Shown piece by piece: positions 61,815 through 64,000 of a stretch of DNA of 64,000 nucleotides; positions within the stretch are counted from its first letter, which is position 1, and each line of letters opens with the position of its first letter. The notes under the pieces were generated by a model. The model had not been told where the DNA came from. It made no database searches and saw only the letters and a list, made by a program, of their open reading frames with translations. The stretch covers positions 1-64,000 of the forward strand of contig JAMPXP010000004.1 of NCBI GenBank assembly GCA_023701135.1, written 5' to 3'. Source of the DNA: Desulfobacula sp. Lineage in GTDB: Bacteria; Desulfobacterota; Desulfobacteria; Desulfobacterales; Desulfobacteraceae. The translations under genes and the position numbers were made by a program.

Positions 61815-63404
61815 ATGAACCCGAAACTTCAAGGATCACATCCCGTGCCGGACCCTCCATGGCTGTTTCCGGACAATCCCTTTGATTATGTCTCGCTGAT
61901 CCGTCACCCCCAAGGCATCGGAAAAATTCCGGAAAATAAGACCGGAACCAGAATCGCCGTTATCGGGGCAGGCTGTGCAGGCCTGTGTGCGGCATGGGAG
62001 CTGATGAAGATCGGACTTCACCCGGTGATTTACGAAGCCGGTCAAAATCCCGACGGCAGCCCCAGGATCGGGGGGAGGGCCTATACCTACCGGTTTCCCG
62101 GAGATCCCAAAGCCCTGGCCGAGCTGGGCGCCATGCGGATTCCCCCTGTCCATGGGACCGTCTGCCAATATATGGAGCAATTCGGCATTGATTATGGAAC
62201 CCCTTTCCCGGACCCGCTCGTTGTTCCCACCACCCTGTATGTCAAAGGGAAAAAATATTTTATCCCTTTGGGCGGCCCCTTGCCCGGCCCCATCCAAAAA
62301 GCAAGCAATGCATGGAAAAAATTGATCGATCCCCTGGTGGAAACATGGGCCTCATCCCGGCCGGACCTGCGGGCCCGCCAATGGCAGGACTATGTGGAAC
62401 GGTTTAAGGATATCAGTTTCTATGAAATCCTTAACCGGCAAGGGCTTTCAAAAACAGACATTGATCTGTTCGGTTCCCTCGGCATTGGCACGGGCGGATT
62501 TGATTCCATGTTTCCCATCAGTTTTCTTGAAATTTTCAGGCTGGCGGCATTGAGATGGGAAACCGGCCAGCGCCTGGTCAAGGGCGGGGTCGGGCAGATT
62601 CCTGAAGGCTTCTGGCATACCCCTTGCCCATGCCGCCATTTCGGAAATACAAGCCTAAAAGACCTTAACAAGGGGCAGCCCCTTGGTGCGGTAACGCAGA
62701 TCCAGACCCGGCCCGGAGAAAAGATCGCCGTCACGGATATCAAAGGCCGGACGGAAACCTATGAGGCCGTGATCCTCACCTGTTCCCACAGGGCCCTGGA
62801 AACCGGGATCAAAATCAGCCGGAACACCTTTTCCGACGAGGTCTGGACCGCCATACAGAATATCCATATGACCCGGTCCGGAAAAATTTTCATCCGGACC
62901 CGCGAGGCCTTCTGGAAAGGCCATCCCCCGGAAACCACCCTGAACTGCACCATTACCGACGAAGCCGTCCGGGGCACCTATCTCTTTGATTTTGAGGATA
63001 CCGCATCCGGGGTCATCTGCCTGAGCTATACCTGGGAGGATGCCGCCACAAAATTACACGGGCTGGAGGAACAGGAACTTTTAGACAAAAGCCTGGATAT
63101 CCTGAAAACCATTTATGGCCGGGACCTGATCTCAGACCAGGTTGAAGAGGTCAAGACCATTTTCTGGGAGCATCAGAAAGGCTACCACGGGGCCTTCAAG
63201 CTCAATTACCCGGGTCAGTATGAAGATCAGAAGGCCTTGTTCCTGCAATCCCGGCCGGAATCCGATGAAAATGCCAACGGTGTTTTTTTGAGCGGGGAAT
63301 CCACCTCCTTTGCCGGGGGCTGGATTGAAGGCGCCCTGCAATCCGGACTGGATGCGGCCATGGCCGTGGTCCGAAAGCTGGGCGGGAAAATTTTTACACC
63401 CTGA
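61815..63404 (+). CDS. Flavin-containing amine oxidase/L-amino-acid oxidase-like protein
   Basis: 529 residues. FAD-binding Rossmann motif IAVIGAGCAGLCAAWELMK starting near residue 48, with a GGRAYTYRFPGDPKALAELGAMR segment and the C-terminal FAD contact LSGESTSFAGGWIEGALQSG. This is the monoamine oxidase fold of bacterial L-amino-acid or tryptophan oxidases. The substrate is unknown; with two trpB2 genes in the same window a link to tryptophan is conceivable, but they are 13 kb apart. AAGGGATG precedes the ATG. Confidence 0.87.
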   Translation: MNPKLQGSHPVPDPPWLFPDNPFDYVSLIRHPQGIGKIPENKTGTRIAVIGAGCAGLCAAWELMKIGLHPVIYEAGQNPDGSPRIGGRAYTYRFPGDPKALAELGAMRIPPVHGTVCQYMEQFGIDYGTPFPDPLVVPTTLYVKGKKYFIPLGGPLPGPIQKASNAWKKLIDPLVETWASSRPDLRARQWQDYVERFKDISFYEILNRQGLSKTDIDLFGSLGIGTGGFDSMFPISFLEIFRLAALRWETGQRLVKGGVGQIPEGFWHTPCPCRHFGNTSLKDLNKGQPLGAVTQIQTRPGEKIAVTDIKGRTETYEAVILTCSHRALETGIKISRNTFSDEVWTAIQNIHMTRSGKIFIRTREAFWKGHPPETTLNCTITDEAVRGTYLFDFEDTASGVICLSYTWEDAATKLHGLEEQELLDKSLDILKTIYGRDLISDQVEEVKTIFWEHQKGYHGAFKLNYPGQYEDQKALFLQSRPESDENANGVFLSGESTSFAGGWIEGALQSGLDAAMAVVRKLGGKIFTP

Positions 63405-63454
63405 GACCTGCCCGCCGGACAGGGCCAAAAAAGAACCTCCAAAAAAAGGACCCT

Positions 63455-64000
63455 ATGAAAAAGAAAATTCTCATCACCCGGAAATACCCCGAGGCCGGGA
63501 TCAGTCTTTTGAGGGAACAGGGTTTTGACCTGACCCTCTGGGAAAAGGACAGGCCCATGACCCCCATGGAACTGGCGGACCTGGCCAAGGATCACCAGGC
63601 CCTGGTCTGCACCCTGACCGACCGGATCGACCGGGACTTCCTGGGAAAATGCCCCCATCTGGACATCATTTCCCAGTTTGCCGTGGGCTATGACAATATC
63701 GATATTGCCTCTGCCACACGCCTTCGCATTCCCGTGGGATATACGCCGGGGGCCATGACCGAGGCCACGGCAGACATCGCCTTCGGCCTCATGATTGCCG
63801 TGGCCAGAAAAATGTTTTTCATGCACAAGACCATTATCTCGGGCCAATGGGGATATTTCAATCCCACGGGTCACCTCGGCATGGAACTGACGGGCAAAAC
63901 CCTGGGGATATTCGGCCTGGGCCGCATCGGTTTCAGCCTGGCAAGACGCTGCAAGGCCGCCTATGGCATGAAGATCCTCTATCACAACCGGACCCGGAAC
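63455..64000 (+). CDS. D-2-hydroxyacid dehydrogenase (glycerate dehydrogenase/glyoxylate reductase type), cut by window end
   Basis: The first 182 codons are present and open to the window edge. Start ATG 63455 with AAAGGA before it. Begins KKKILITRKYPEAGISLLRE, continues ISQFAVGYDNIDIASATRL and TEATADIAFGLMIAVARK, and reaches the NAD motif GIFGLGRIGFSLARRCK, as in GyaR/GhrB-like enzymes. It is 50 bases after the amine oxidase gene and likely co-transcribed. Confidence 0.88.
   Translation, partial: MKKKILITRKYPEAGISLLREQGFDLTLWEKDRPMTPMELADLAKDHQALVCTLTDRIDRDFLGKCPHLDIISQFAVGYDNIDIASATRLRIPVGYTPGAMTEATADIAFGLMIAVARKMFFMHKTIISGQWGYFNPTGHLGMELTGKTLGIFGLGRIGFSLARRCKAAYGMKILYHNRTRN

Noticed and set aside
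1-64000. CRISPR arrays, insertion sequences, rRNA, origin of replication
   Set aside because: No regularly spaced repeats, transposase frames, rRNA-like sequence or DnaA-box clusters were seen on reading through.

Overview
The window reads as chromosome of an anaerobic, probably sulfate-reducing member of the Desulfobacterota (Desulfobacteraceae-like). This is inferred from the gene content, not from a marker gene: a ferredoxin-dependent 2-oxoacid oxidoreductase, a tungsten-type aldehyde:ferredoxin oxidoreductase with its own MoaD/ThiS partner, a benzoate-CoA-ligase-type enzyme with a sodium symporter, FdhD, a bacterial phosphagen kinase, GTP-type PEP carboxykinase, many PAS histidine kinases and a Bat operon. 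No rRNA, tRNA, CRISPR array or insertion sequence was seen. Most of the window has moderately high GC and dense, short-gap operons. Two stretches (about 30.1-31.8 kb and 59.1-60.3 kb) are visibly AT-richer and carry small accessory or toxin-antitoxin-like genes and a HEPN-motif protein, so they look acquired.

Layout: 0.1-2.8 kb, minus-strand korAB-like operon with a small leading gene. 3.3-8.7 kb, lipoprotein solute-binding protein, hybrid histidine kinase and fdhD. 8.7-15.7 kb, minus strand: DJ-1 protein, histidine kinase and NtrC-type regulator, then a good sigma-54 promoter in front of small subunit, sodium symporter and aryl-CoA ligase. 16.3-24.1 kb, moxR-DUF58-DUF4381-batA-batBC-batDE aerotolerance operon with a strong sigma-70-type promoter, then a TetR gene and a chemoreceptor. 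26.8-28.0 kb, Cys4 mini-protein and phosphagen kinase. 28.0-30.5 kb, EfpL, cupin, GNAT and GIY-YIG genes. 30.7-31.8 kb, DUF2442, a broken DUF4160 gene and a HigBA-like pair. 32.1-34.0 kb, Sco, DOMON and DUF2231 genes. 34.2-34.5 kb, a 47-residue peptide gene with its own promoter and terminator. 34.6-37.1 kb, yqeC-xdhC-mocA. 37.3-42.6 kb, ABC-F ATPase, Spy-like protein, SelO, TetR and DUF3795. 42.8-52.2 kb, trpB2, a three-gene cassette (Cys-rich protein, ATPase, V4R-LuxR regulator), serA, a second trpB2, serC and PEP carboxykinase. 52.2-58.7 kb, minus strand: aminotransferase, hypothetical gene, hybrid kinase, AOR and MoaD. 58.8-64 kb, methyltransferase remnant, HEPN-motif gene, SpoIIE-type phosphatase, amine oxidase and the start of a glycerate-dehydrogenase-like gene.

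The most coherent biological story is at 46.6-50.2 kb. serA and serC make O-phosphoserine and flank a TrpB2-type tryptophan synthase beta chain, which suggests this TrpB2 takes O-phosphoserine instead of serine. A near-identical trpB2 sits 3.5 kb upstream. A second story is the two-component sigma-54 circuit next to the aryl-acid uptake and activation genes. The best candidates for something undescribed are the 47-residue two-cysteine peptide, the 98-residue/ATPase/V4R-LuxR cassette between the two trpB2 copies, and the HEPN-motif protein.
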